Source: Ananas comosus
Taxonomy: Eukaryota; Streptophyta; Magnoliopsida; Poales; Bromeliaceae
NCBI RefSeq assembly: GCF_001540865.1
Contig: NC_033621.1
Location: 18,159,816-18,223,815, forward strand
DNA length: 64,000 nucleotides
Reading direction: 5' to 3'
Made by a program: the position numbers and the translations under genes. Positions 1-11,308 of this stretch are shown here, piece by piece. The notes under the pieces were generated by a model that was not told where the DNA came from, searched no databases, and saw only the letters and a list, made by a program, of their open reading frames with translations. Each line of letters begins with the position of its first letter. The first letter of the stretch is position 1.

Positions 1-604
1 ATAATAGTGCAACGGGAATTTTCTACTGCAGTAGAAATGGTGCAATGACCGCTATAACAGTGCATCCGTAGACTCGTTTCAGTGCAACCTCACTTAACCA
101 GTAAAAATTTTGAGATCCTCGTTACACTATTTTTTAAATATGTTGAACTGTTATCCTCTATTTTATACTATTACAAAAATTTACACATTCAAATTATCTA
201 TATGTTCACTATTAACATTAGCCTTGAACTATTACAATAAGACGTATGGATTTTCCGATATTTCCGGTGGTGCGCCAGCGGATGTCGTCGCGGGCTGCTG
301 GTTTGCTCTAGCCACAGGAGGGTTCTTGCACGACCTTTTGTTGTGCCCCAATCTCTGGCAATTTCGGCACCGCTTCTTTATTAAGCCGTTAGCAATAGAC
401 TCTCGCCGCAAAACCTTTCTTCTGCCCGGTTGTATGCGGACGTTTGGCGGCCGCGGCAGAACAACGTTACTTGGTATTGCAGGCCATTGCTCTTTGCCTC
501 TGGTGGGGGGGACGCAATCGTTGTAGGTTGCACGATAAGTCGAGGTCTTAAACCAATCCTCGACAAAATCATACGGATCCCATAGCCTAAATGAAATTGC
601 TGCC

Positions 605-955
605 ATGGCGTGATTACATGGAATGCCGTCAATGTCCCATCGCTTGCAGGAACATGTCTTTTTGGAAATATCCACAACATCCGTACGATCGGCTGCAATT
701 ACTTAGAAAACAACAAGCCAGTCCAAAGGGTGGGAAAAATAGTGTAATGACTACATTTAACCGATTGATAAGTAGTATANATGGCGTGATTACATGGAAT
801 GCCGTCAATGTCCCATCGCTTGCAGGAACATGTCTTTTTGGAAATATCCACAACATCCGTACGATCGGCTGCAATTACTTAGAAAACAACAAGCCAGTCC
901 AAAGGGTGGGAAAAATAGTGTAATGACTACATTTAACCGATTGATAAGTAGTATA
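605..955. repeat. Perfect 175-bp tandem duplication joined by a single N
   Basis: Bases 605-779 and 781-955 appear identical, with one N at 780 between them. The duplicated piece contains the start of the SWIM exon. Perfect identity across a gap character points to an assembly overlap that was not collapsed rather than a biological duplication. Confidence 0.85.
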
Positions 956-1717
956 AGATACTGACTAAATGGTGCAACATAAACAATAATACCTTAAATA
1001 GGACATCGGTCGAAGGATTCAGCGTGTAAAAGCGGGACGTTTCCTTTGAGCTCCCTAATATCTTTTCTGCATAGGGTGTTACTACACTGATAATATTCTC
1101 CCCATTATTTTTTCTCTGGTAAAAATAACAAGCTGTTTTCTTTCATGTTTCCTCGACGAGGTAGGTAATTGGAAGGCCCTTTAAATGTCGAATTACACTA
1201 TTTATCGTCTCGGCACAGTTGGAAGTGAGCATTGAATAACGCATTCCCAGGAAGCAATGGGTAGCCCACCTATGCTGAGGCAGCTTAACCACATACTTGT
1301 ACTGTTCGGGGTTCAACTCCTTTATCTTCTCTATATGTTCGTTGAACTCCACGACAGTGTATGCACGCGCCGCAGCCCAAAATCTTCTCCACGCAGGTGT
1401 ATTCTTTGGCGCGTGCGCGAGATTGGTAGACAGATGGTAAATGTAATAACCATGAGCTGCATCCGGAAAAACATCGGATACAGCATCAATCAATCCTTTT
1501 TGGCGGTCGGAAACAATAGTAAGTACACTATTTGCTCTGCTGGAGTCGTGATCACCGACGACGCCATCCCGTAACTGTTCCAGAAACCAGTGCCAGGAAT
1601 AGCGATTTTCACCTTCAACAACTGCCCACGCCAATGGCAATATACAGTTATTCCCATCAATACATGACGCCGTCAGCAGACAACCTCTAAACTTACCAGT
1701 TAGGAACGTTCCTGGAA

Positions 1718-1846
1718 GAATAAGAAACCGTGTATATTAATGTGTAATCGTGCAAAAAAAATATAGTATATTCATGAATTTATTATATAATAGTGCAACA
1801 TAGTAAAATAATGATGTGACAGTGGTGTAATAGTGCAATAACGTAC
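1718..1846 (-). repeat. Transposase intron with two exact TTGCACTATTA words
   Basis: On the coding strand this intron starts GTACGTTATTGCACTATTAC and ends in TTCTTCCAG (the acceptor AG falls a few bases below the stated left limit, next to 1711). It contains exact copies of the dispersed 11-mer at 1828-1838 and 1788-1798, plus a variant near 1745. The word thus lies inside spliced sequence, not only at the element ends. Confidence 0.7.
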
Positions 1847-2733
1847 CATCCAGACCAATCAACGGCCTGCAGTGCTTCCTGAATGCTCGAATCGCTGCTC
1901 CGAATGCCAAGAAAAAACGGTGAAAATGACCCTCGTCCTGGTAAAGTAATTGGAGACATGTTTGCGCATCTCCACTCCTCAACTCTTGCATGTACGAGGG
2001 AAGTAGAGCGAACGAGCCCTCGAAATCGCCGCGCACCTCTTGAAGGACCAATTCTCTAGCCCGGTAGGCTTTCCAGTATGAAATTTTTACGCCGTGCTGC
2101 TGAAGAATCTCGGTCTGAACCATCTTCGACGTGTATTTCTCGTTTGCCACCACCTGCCCCCTAACAAATTCTGCTATAAAAGCCGCATCGCAATTCCTGT
2201 GGCCCAATCCCCCTATTGCCCTGCTACAAGTGTGTTGCGAATCAAATTTCTTCACCCACCATTGAGCAATTCCTGGTACTTGACGCGCCTTTATTCTCCA
2301 AGGACAATCTGAGACACGGCATCGTGCGGTTATCTTATGGTCGTTGCATTTCGTCGGTGCGTACTCAAAACCTCTTTTCATTGCGTATGCTTTGAGAGCT
2401 CGTTTGAAGTCGCCTTGCGTCTTGTAGAGCTAGCCCTCGTGGACATCGTCCACATCTGCGACGTCAACAACTGACTCCATCGTACAGCTGTTTACAATGA
2501 GGTATTCTTCAAGCTCGTCGTCGCGAAATTGCTCAGCAGTAAGTCCCACTGTATCACCTTGCCGCAACGGGAGCACATCCATGGCGCTGTATGTCCGATG
2601 AGCTTCGTCGGGAGAAGTCGAGACGATACGGATGCTAACGTCGGAATCTGACTCGTCTTTCAGATCAGCGATAATAAAACCGTCGTCACTGTCTGCCGCT
2701 TCTGCATCGTCAATGAGAATAGGATGAGAAGAT

Positions 2734-3047
2734 CTGCAGCACAAGTGAAAGCAAGGAGTGCATTGTAAATATTAAATAGTACAAGAACCCTTAAGTGTAA
2801 AGTTTATACGGTGCAAGATACACCCGTAATGATGCAAAATACTACGCGAACCAGTGCAGCATAAAAACAATATATAATGAATCAATTATATAATAGTGCA
2901 ACCGTATAATATATATTGCTTACATTTGAAAGAGGTAAAATATAATGGTGCAAAAGGCATTGAGAGTAGTGCAACCGCTTAAAATAAAGATGTTACAAGT
3001 GCAATAAGGCTCGGTAATGGTGCAAAAGAAATAATAGTGTAACTTAC
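2734..3047 (-). repeat. Transposase intron 1 packed with TTGCAC-type words
   Basis: The intron between the PB1-like exon and the zinc-finger exon has canonical ends (GTAAGT donor, TGCAG acceptor on the minus strand). It is largely made of variants of the TTGCACTATTA word in the same orientation as the gene, including an exact copy at 2891-2901 and looser copies near 2815, 2830, 2860, 2945, 2970, 2995, 3020 and 3030. Confidence 0.65.
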
Positions 3048-3499
3048 GAGCCAACTATTTCAAAACTTGTCTGCTGAGGAGTAGATGCATTCCCGGAACA
3101 CCTGTTAATCAACAGATCCAGCTGTTCGTCTGTAAGCACTTCGTCTATATCATCGGGATCACAAGTAGCAATCTTTCTCTCGACTAAGTTACTCACAGCA
3201 TAAAGCTCCATCAGATAAGCGTGGGTTTTATAGAGTCTCCGTATGTTTCCGACATTGTCGTCGTCAACAATGTCGATGAGTTTGCTTAGATTCCCACTAT
3301 AGCAAAGTTTAATTTTGAAATTGCAGGACTCCTGTGAAGTATTCATATACTTGCAGAACATTGCTTGTAGGGATTTAAAATTATCACCTTGCTTGATGAA
3401 ATTGAGCCTGCTGGATCCTCCTACATAATTGACAAAGCCTCCTTCCTCCTTAAAACATCCATTAAAATTGAAGTGCACTGGAATTTCAGTGTTTTCCAT

Positions 3500-4596
3500 G
3501 ACTTGTAAGAGTTGGATACAGGAAATTAGCTAAAAGTTGTTATCCAAAAACACTCTTTATATAATATCATCCAGTTAATGTGCATGAGTTGTTAAGTTGT
3601 GAATGTGGCAGGAAATAGGAATTGAGACAGTGGAATCATTAGATTTTATATTCCCTTCAGTCCTTGAGACAATTGTGGCTGCACTTCCAAATAATATAAT
3701 TAAAAAAATCAAAAACCTAACAGCAAACACTGGCTCCGGCGAATAGAATATCGTCGCCCTAAACCTGAGTTTCCCGCGCTTGCTGCATTAATGTCTCTTT
3801 CATGGCTTGCATTTAATGCTCATGGGCCTCGTATAATTACAGGATTGAAAGGGAATTTGGCCTCGGGAAGGTAAGCAACTTTCGATGTTTGGGAATGAAA
3901 ATAAAATAGTTTAACAGCTGTAAACAAATCACCAATTTCTGCAATGAATTGCACTATTATATCTATTACATTGCACCGTTATAATACAAGATGAATTTTT
4001 TTACACCAATTATACAATAAAATGCACCAATATGTTCACTACATTGCACTGTTACACGGAATGAATTACACTTCTACAATGAACTGTTCACTACATTGCA
4101 CTACACGGAATGAATTGCACTTCCCGAGTAACAGTGCAATCCCCTAGACAAACCCTTCGGGGCATTAAATGTGGCCCATGCGCTTCACGCAACATGGCTC
4201 TTTTTCGGAACTCGGACAACATCCGTTCCGGTATTCGCCAGCCCCGCTGTTTGCTGTTGGGCTTTAATAATTTTAAATATGTAAAGCTAAAACAAGACTG
4301 AGCGAAGGCATCTGGGATAATAGTGCAACGAGGAGGAGCAATGCCAGGTGCAATGATGTAACTGCCCTTCTAAGCGTGCATCACTAGGCTCGCTCCAGTG
4401 CAAACACCTTGAAGCAAGGAGGGATAATAGTTCAACATTCTTGTAAATAGTGTAACGAGAAACATTACAAGTAAAATTCAATTCATTTCTTTATAATGAA
4501 TGTAATGAGAATTACAATATGTACACCAATTCGTCGTAGTGTGAAAAAAATTACAGTACAAATGAAAGAACTGTAACTTGAATCAGCCTCGAATTA
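3500..4596. repeat. Spacer between transposase and protease genes with two facing copies of a GC-rich module
   Basis: No gene is seen. Around 3720-3800 the minus strand carries the module that elsewhere reads ATTAAATGC ... CGCTATTCGCC ... GTGTTTGCTG; a second diverged copy lies on the plus strand at about 4160-4255. Between and around them are many TTGCAC/GTGCAA words, with exact 11-mers at 3949-3959 (plus) and 4318-4328 (minus). The orientation of the word flips near 4100, inside the spacer. Confidence 0.6.
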
Positions 4597-7500
4597 TTAC
4601 GTGTAAAAAAGACGCAAGAATTCTGCTGCTATCTCGCCGCGTCTCCTCGTCATATCCTTCTGGGAGAAGTCCAAGTTCCACCCCTTCTGCAAGTATTCCT
4701 CGTATGCTAAAAGGAAGATTGCGCAGTCATTTGACTGATCTTGCATCGGGATGTCTTCCATATTGATCATCTCCCAGTCGACGGGACGGGTACCGCGGCG
4801 CCGAAACAAATCGAAAAATTTTTGTTACAAATAATTTCATATGAACTTACATTGCATAAGAAAACATTGCACTAATTAGAAATATAAAGGGGTAATACTG
4901 GTACAATTTCTAAGTATTAGGAAACACTTACTGCTTTTTCAAACCCCGCGTTGTATTTAGGGTTTTTAATAGACGATAAGTGGAGGTACGTTCCGTCTTG
5001 GAGATCAACAGCCAGCAAATGCCAGTGTTCGAAGTCGAAGAGCGGGATGAACCAGTACTTCGCCTCACTGATCCTCCCCTCGGTGATGTCGTCCAAAAAC
5101 ATCTCGGGGCTCATTGCACTCCCTAGGGTCTGATAGAGGAAGGTCGTGGAGTATATGCACCTGTGGCCTTCCGCCTCCTTGAGTAAATGCTGGTAGCCGT
5201 CAATAACGTCGGAGCTGACGAAGGCCATGTGACTTGTTAGGTCAACGAAGTCCTTCCTCCCGACGTCAATACCTTTCGAAGCCACTACTAATGCGGAGGG
5301 GGTGGTGCTTGTCAGGAATTTTTCAATTCGCTCCTGATCCTCCTTCGGTAACTCACCCTTGCCGTAGTACTTTAAATCCAGGGGCGGTGAAGATTTTGCG
5401 ACCTTCAATTTGAGTGTTTTGGACTTTTTTATTTTTGATGTTTCATCCGAGGAGGCGGGGATGTCGATGATTATTGGGTGCTGTTTAGCAAACAATGAAA
5501 GAATGAGATCGTAATTACACCATTGCAGGACATGCTTACACTATTATAAGCTGTATCGGATTAATGAAATGTATCGTTGCAATATTCACACACCTCTATA
5601 ATGCTGGGTTCTTGCATGGAAGACTTCGCAGTTTGTGTAGGCGGCTTTGTCGCCGTCGACAGACACACCAAGCATCTCTTCGGGCGAGGCTTGTCTATTT
5701 TTTCAATGTCCTGTACAAAGAATTTAAAGTAGTGCAACAAAAAAGGTTATATTACACGAATAGCAATATATTGCATTATTTCAAAAGTATCGATGTAATA
5801 TAAACTTACACGTTTATATGCGCGAGTCGTCTTAGTATGTATCGCCGATAACTCCGAAGCAACCCCCGGCACAAATTCGAAGTCCTTTTCCTCCGCTGCC
5901 GTAGTCGCTGCCGCAATCTCCTTGTCCACCTCCTCCGCCGCAGCTACCGCCGCCAACACCTTTTCCTTCTCGGTCGCCTCCTCCGCAGCCTCCTCCGCCG
6001 CCTTCGCCTCCTCCTTTTCCTCATCCTCCGCCGGCGCTGCAGCCGCCTCCACCTTTTCCTCCGCCACAGCCTCCACTTCCGTCGCCACGCAAGTTACACC
6101 CGCCGTGTCCGGTTCCGCCGCCTCAGTTGCCGCTGGCTCCTCTTTCGCCGGAACGTCTGTTACCGTCGCCGCCACTGGTGCCCCCGCCGCCGGCACCTTT
6201 GGTAGTGAAGATAACGGGGGCACGTCTTCACATATTTGGATGACGATGTTATGCAGCTAAATTTGTAAAAATTTAAAATTGGCATCAATTACACTAATTA
6301 TTTAGAAATTACACTATTTAATTACCGTTTACACTATTACTTACTTCATCGCTTTTCATAAAGGAGTCGCCTGCAAAAAGACTAGCTTTTGGCCGGTCAT
6401 ATTCTTCGACATTTTCTTCATATATATTGAGTGGCCGAGGCGCCGGCGGGTGGCCGCTCCGTCTCGGCTGCGAAGCCTGCATACAAATAATGTGATTCTA
6501 TGTTACACTACACAGGTCTATGATGCACTATTACAAAGAAATTTACACAAATACAGAACTAAAACAAGAATTTATTAATCGAAGTCTGCTATCGTTACAT
6601 TATTATTGAGATGAAATATACTAATTAATCGTATGTTGAGGACGTAAAATAATAAGGGCGTCACATACGTCGGCGATTGTGTCGTCGGCGATTGTGTCGT
6701 CGGCTTTATTCTTTCGTCCCCAGCGAGGTCGGAGATCGTACGGGCTTCGAAATCGTTTGCCCCTCCCCGGCGTGCGATTTTTAAGACACTCCTTGGGAGC
6801 CTTTGGCGGACTCTCTAGTTTTTGGCGTGCCCCATCCTTTCTAGATTTCGAAGAAGATCTCGACCGTTCTTTCTCGATTTCGGGATTCTCCTTAATGGCC
6901 GAGATCGATGCGGGCATCGCCAATATGGACGATCCTATCCTTCCTTTTTTAACGCCCTATGTCGATCGCGTAGATGATTTAGACGGTGGGGGTGTTGGTA
7001 CTTGCACCCCATCGTGCCTCCTCTTCTTGCTTTTGATAATTCCGGTAGGTGTCGGGGTGGATTTTGGTGCTGGTAGGAGTGCCGGATTGCTAGTATGCCG
7101 GCAACGGAGGTGGCAAGACTGAACACCACGGCCTCCAGACGGCTAATTGCCGCCATCACCTCTTTATAACCCCCCGGAGGTTCCTCATTCCTGGGACGGC
7201 GGTGGCGGCTCGGAACTTGAGCCACGACACCCACCAGCCGTAGTTCCTCCGGGGAGAGTTCGAGCCTGCGGCGGCACGTAGTGAAGTTAAAATCCTCCTT
7301 CACTCTCGACGATCCCCGCGAACGACGAGTCCATCTAATCGTATCCCACCTCTGGACACGAGGAAATATTGCACGGCGAGAAGGCAGAGGGCATCTGTAC
7401 CCAGTGTGCTCATATATCCACACCTGATAGCAAAGACATTATTACACTAATATGAGAACGATATTACACTATAGTTCGCAAAGTTACTTCATTTAAGCAT

Positions 7501-8290
7501 AAAATAGCTTAATTTGCACTATTTACAAAATTGGAATTGCACGATTACTTGAACAATAGACACTTACTGGGAGAAGCGGGGTGCATCCAAGAACGTATCC
7601 CACCCGCTTAGAATTAGCTTGCAATTTAACGGCGGCGGAGCATAGGCTGTCGATTATAAGCCGGTGTACTGCTACCGGCCAATTGTAGCGTGCCAATGCG
7701 GGGAGATCATCGACAAGACCCACCAGTCCTTTGGGACAGAGATTATTGGTATTGGTAAAAAGAATACAACAAAAAAAGTAAAGAATAAGTAATTTGACGA
7801 AGTCGGTAATGTCCTCTTCGTCCTGCTTGGGTGACATCTCCTTCAAAACCACCTCAAGGTTCTTGCGGTCGGCCCTCTTCCCCTGAAGGAAACGATTTTG
7901 AATATCCGACACCGAAGTGAGGCTTAGGTCTAGAGCTTGGCCCGACAGGGGTAATCCAAGAAGAACTGCCACCTCCTTGGCCGTGAAGCGTATGACTTGA
8001 GGGCCTATTTCGAATTCTACACCCTCCTTCCAATGATGGAAGATGAACTCCAGCAATAGCCTATCTGAGGTGATGTCGGGGAAGTGTAAGATATTACCGA
8101 ATATCGTACTCTGGATGACGGGAAGATGATGCGGCTTCACTACCGACGCGTAAGTCTTCCTGTACGCTCCGACGAAACACCGAGAATTCACAATGAATCT
8201 ACCGGCGGGGCCGCCGGCAACCGGCCGCGAAGGCGCTTTACGGCCATCGGCAGACGATGAATGAGTAGATTGCGACGACTTCGACGCCAT
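4597..8290 (-). pseudogene. Ulp1-like (C48) SUMO-protease-type gene carried by the MULE, frame-disrupted
   Basis: Ulp1 proteases process or remove SUMO; MULE-borne copies have unclear roles. The start chosen is ATG 8290 (MASKSSQSTHSS). Exons that join in phase: 8290-7568 (N-terminal DUF1985/plant-mobile-domain-like region, with FHHWKEGVEFEIG and LLGLPLSG), 7423-6669, 6476-6345, 6256-5810 (Ala/Glu-rich low complexity), 5710-5594 and 5480-4932 (protease: KYWFIPLFDFEHWHLLAVDL with the catalytic His). The last exon, about 4809-4597, has the Gln/Cys segment QSNDCAIFLLAYEEY. Exon 7423-6669 is 755 bases and changes frame near 7.0-7.1 kb, so one indel is likely. No AG acceptor can be placed for the last exon. 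The usual Asp after the His is replaced (LHLSSIKN rather than a DS motif). Family assignment is firm; function is doubtful. Confidence 0.75.
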
Positions 8291-10150
8291 TGCAAGCAAT
8301 GTAGATTTAGATTGGTCGTGTATTCGCCGATGGGATTCGAAGTGGACGATGCTGGTTACAAATAGAAATGCGGCTGATAGGGCAATGACCGACGTAAGGC
8401 GGTTTAGAGGCCTTAAAGGATAGAATAGGGTAATGGGGAGCAACATGAGTTTGAAAGTTAGTGGGATGCTAGTATGAGCCAAACCATTTTACGAAACAGC
8501 GTAAGAGTCCATACAAAACCTGACACAATAGCACACCAAACACCCAACAGTGAGAATGTGAAAGTTAGTGGCATTAAATGTAGCGACAAATTCGTACATT
8601 GACGTGATCGTTATACTCGAGTAAGTAGTGAAGAGGCACTGGCCGGTAAGAGAGGGGAAGAGACACCGGCGACACATCGAAGTTTCTTCGAGAGAATTCA
8701 TCCCGAATTTAATCCCTAGTTAAACTTCTTATTGCACCATTCTCAACATACTGTTGAACGTGTATTATAAAATATATGGACCATCATAAGCCAGTTCTAA
8801 AAATTGTGAACGCGTTGCACCATTACTTTCAAACCATTGATCGATTACTACGATAATATTACACCATTACGTGCTGATTTGAGCTCTTTTACAGCCCGTC
8901 GCACTATTAATCGCGTTTAACGTTGTAAACTTAATCGTGTGGTCGTTCACCAATTAGTGTAATAAATTGCCTAAATGGTGCAACATCGTCGGAAATAAGA
9001 TTTTCTCTGAATTTGTTTATAATATGAATGTAAAAGTGCAACATCGTCGGAAATAATAGTGTAACATCTGCTGTAATAGTGTAATACAGCTAAAAGCGGT
9101 GCAAGAATAGAATGAAATATACAGATATATTTACTATAAGGCGTAACAATGTAAAGAAAGGGATCTCTTTATTAATATACAAGCAAATTATACATTGTCT
9201 TTGACGAAAACGCAACATATAATACACGTTTTGCATACAATACGATGTTCACAACATCAACTGTAACTTTCGCATCAACATTATTAGTGAACAAAATTAG
9301 GCCTTCATTTTACAAAAGTACTGAATCATCATCAAAGCTAGCCGGCAAATCCACGAGCACATGACATACTCTGAGGTTCCTCTATCGGAAGATGAAATGG
9401 CAAAGAGGAGAAGGCTCGCTCGGAGGGGTATGTCGAGAGCTTTATTTGCACTAGGGACTTTGGCATTGACGTTTTGGCACTACATTGTTCGTAAAGAGAC
9501 AGTATAGTCAGAAAAAAATTAGAATCTATCGATAAGAATAAAGATCTGGAAGAATTTAACAACCTGGTATAGGGTGGTACCTCGTCGCAAATAAAGCACA
9601 GTACTTCAGATAGTGCGAATCAATCTTAACGCCTCCTTACTGGATGGTACACTTACGACCGAGCCTCTTCTTCGTCGGCGTCTCCTGCGGCTCTCTCCTC
9701 TCGTCTCGTGTACCCCCATCATCGCCGTTTCCTCGTCGCCGGTTGCCCAAGTCCCTAGAGAGTGCTTTTTATATATTGTAATGAAACGATAATACATCTA
9801 AAGAACCGTTTTATAGCAAACGAAAAGGCATTTGAAGAGTTGAGTCGAGCGACTCCAAGACTGGGAGGTTGCGTAACCATTTAGGTCACCGACTATTAAT
9901 GCCCGCGAAATATTAGTTTTCGTCGTGAACAGAAAGTGGCTAATGCTCACCTCAAGAGCCGTATTACTGTAACATAACTTGAAAATATCAATTATTCATT
10001 AAATCGTATAATAATAGTGCAACGATAGGCTGTAATAATAGTGCAACGCCAAGTAACAAAATGCAAAAAAAGTGCAATACCGGCGCGATATTAGAGTAAC
10101 ATTCGTCATAACAGTGCAACGCCTTTACAAGGACTGAAACTGAATAAACC
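8291..10150. other. Spacer 5' of the protease gene; no supported gene
   Basis: Only short open frames occur and none shows a recognisable domain. The stretch 8,720-9,120 has many TTGCAC/TTACAC-type words that switch from plus to minus orientation near 8,950. At 9,590-9,650 there is a diverged copy of the arm that recurs near 11,905 and 16,330 (AGATAGTGCGAATCAATCTT). Exact minus-sense 11-mers lie at 10,012-10,022 and 10,036-10,046. Confidence 0.5.
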
Positions 10151-10800
10151 ATAATTAAACAAAATAAAAATATGTTTGAATAGTCGCTTTTACTTTTCCC
10201 GAGGTAGCATCGATATAACCGCCGGTGTCTCCTATCCTCACAGAAGAGACGCTATAACGTAGACGTTACGCTACGTACATTTAGAAGCATTAAATGCGCG
10301 CTGCGCTGGGAGCGTATATCCACGCTATTCACCAGACAGTGTGTTTGCTGATCCATGAATCCATTGCACTATTATGGTGACATATTGCACCCTTATGAAC
10401 TTAGTTCTACTATTTTACCCTACGTTGCACTATTAACCGCGTTGCGAACCGTTTCCTTTCGCCTCACCGGAGAGACACTATAACGTACACGTTACTGTAC
10501 ATACGCTTCCGCAAACATTAAATGCGCCCCAGCGCGGGAAACCTAATATTCCACGCTATTCGCCACACCGAGTGTTTGCAGTTTGGAATCTTCACCGACG
10601 CCTCCGCTTCCTGAAATTATTAAACTATTCTGTCGACCACATTGCACCATTACAATCACAGTTGTAGTCTTTTACCCTACGTTGCACTATTAATCGCCGT
10701 GCGCGGTCGCACTGTTACACGCTTTAGCGGAGAATCTTGAACGCTTTTGATCTGAGTTACACCACTTAAAGCCTTCTTTAAATATAAATATCATTTCATC
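10150..10800 (+). repeat. Module A, two tandem sub-copies (ATTAAATGCGC...CGCTATTC...GTGTTTGC)
   Basis: Two related units occur at about 10,200-10,440 and 10,460-10,700. Each contains a GAGACNCTATAACGTA segment, ATTAAATGCGC, CACGCTATTC and GTGTTTGC, followed by TTGCAC-type words. A further copy lies at 12,420-12,735 and continues at 15,384-15,620, split by a solo LTR. The region has no coding potential that I recognise. Confidence 0.7.
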
Positions 10801-10825
10801 TCACAATGCGTTGCACTATTATCGG

Positions 10826-11308
10826 CCCGCAAAACCAAGTAATGTTGTTCCGCCACGGCCGCCAAACGTCCGCATACAACCGGGCAGAAGAAAGGTTTCG
10901 CGGCGAGAGTCTATTGCTAACTGCTTAATAAAGAAGTGGTGCCGGAATTGCCAGAGATTAGGGCACAACAAAAGGTCATGCAAGAACCCTCCTGTGGCTA
11001 GAGCAAACCAGCTGCCCGCGACGACATCCGCGGGCGCACCGCAGGAAACATCGGAAAATCCATACATCTTATTGTAATAGCTCAAGGCTAATGTTAATAG
11101 TGAACATATAGATAATTTGATTAAGTAAATTTTTGTAATAGTATAAAATAGAGGATAACAGTTCAACATATTTAATAAATAGTGTAACGACGATCTCAAA
11201 ATTTTTACTGGTTAAGTGAGGTTGCACTGAAACGAGTCTACGGATGCACTGTTATAGCGGTCATTGCACCATTTCTACTGCAGTAGAAAATTCCCGTTGC
11301 ACTAGTAT
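10826..11308 (-). repeat. Inverted copy of bases 1-483 (transposase 3' exon plus flank)
   Basis: This segment is a close reverse complement of bases 1-483. It includes the CCHC-knuckle end of the transposase (readable on the plus strand at 10,830-11,077, with CRNCQRLGHNKRSC) and the non-coding flank to the AGTGCAACGGGAATTTTCTA segment. Homology stops inside the SWIM exon near 10,826, immediately beside an exact TTGCACTATTA word at 10,811-10,821. It is a fragment of a second element copy in opposite orientation. Confidence 0.85.

Larger units (their letters stand above)
232..3499 (-). pseudogene. MuDR/MULE transposase, two in-frame nonsense codons
   Basis: The transposase would cut and join MULE ends. 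Exon 1 (3499-3048) encodes a PB1-like N-terminal domain. Exon 2 (2733-1847) has an acidic stretch, the MuDR zinc-finger region (CRVSDCPWR ... QHTC) and the first catalytic Asp in RPLIGLDG. Exon 3 (from 1711) reads TFLTGKFRGCLLTASCIDGNN, then the second Asp in VSDRQKG and the Glu in SNCAETINS. The last exon (about 692-232) has a SWIM finger (CSC ... CNH) and a CCHC knuckle (CRNCQRLGHNKRSC). Exon joins 1-2 and 2-3 keep phase (donors GTAAGT and GTACGT). Two stops interrupt an otherwise open frame: TAG at 2432-2430 and TGA at 1145-1143; conserved family sequence continues in frame after both. The intron before the SWIM exon holds a 175-bp duplication and an N, so that join is unresolved. Probably inactive. 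Confidence 0.85.

Noticed and set aside
110..526. 138-residue open frame on the plus strand at the left edge, with a near-identical twin at 10,819-11,199 minus
   Set aside because: It is antisense to the transposase zinc-knuckle exon; conservation of the pair is explained by the inverted duplication of the element, not by a gene.
5922..6260. Ser/Ala-rich 112-residue frame on the plus strand
   Set aside because: Shadow of the Ala/Glu-rich exon of the Ulp1-like gene on the other strand.
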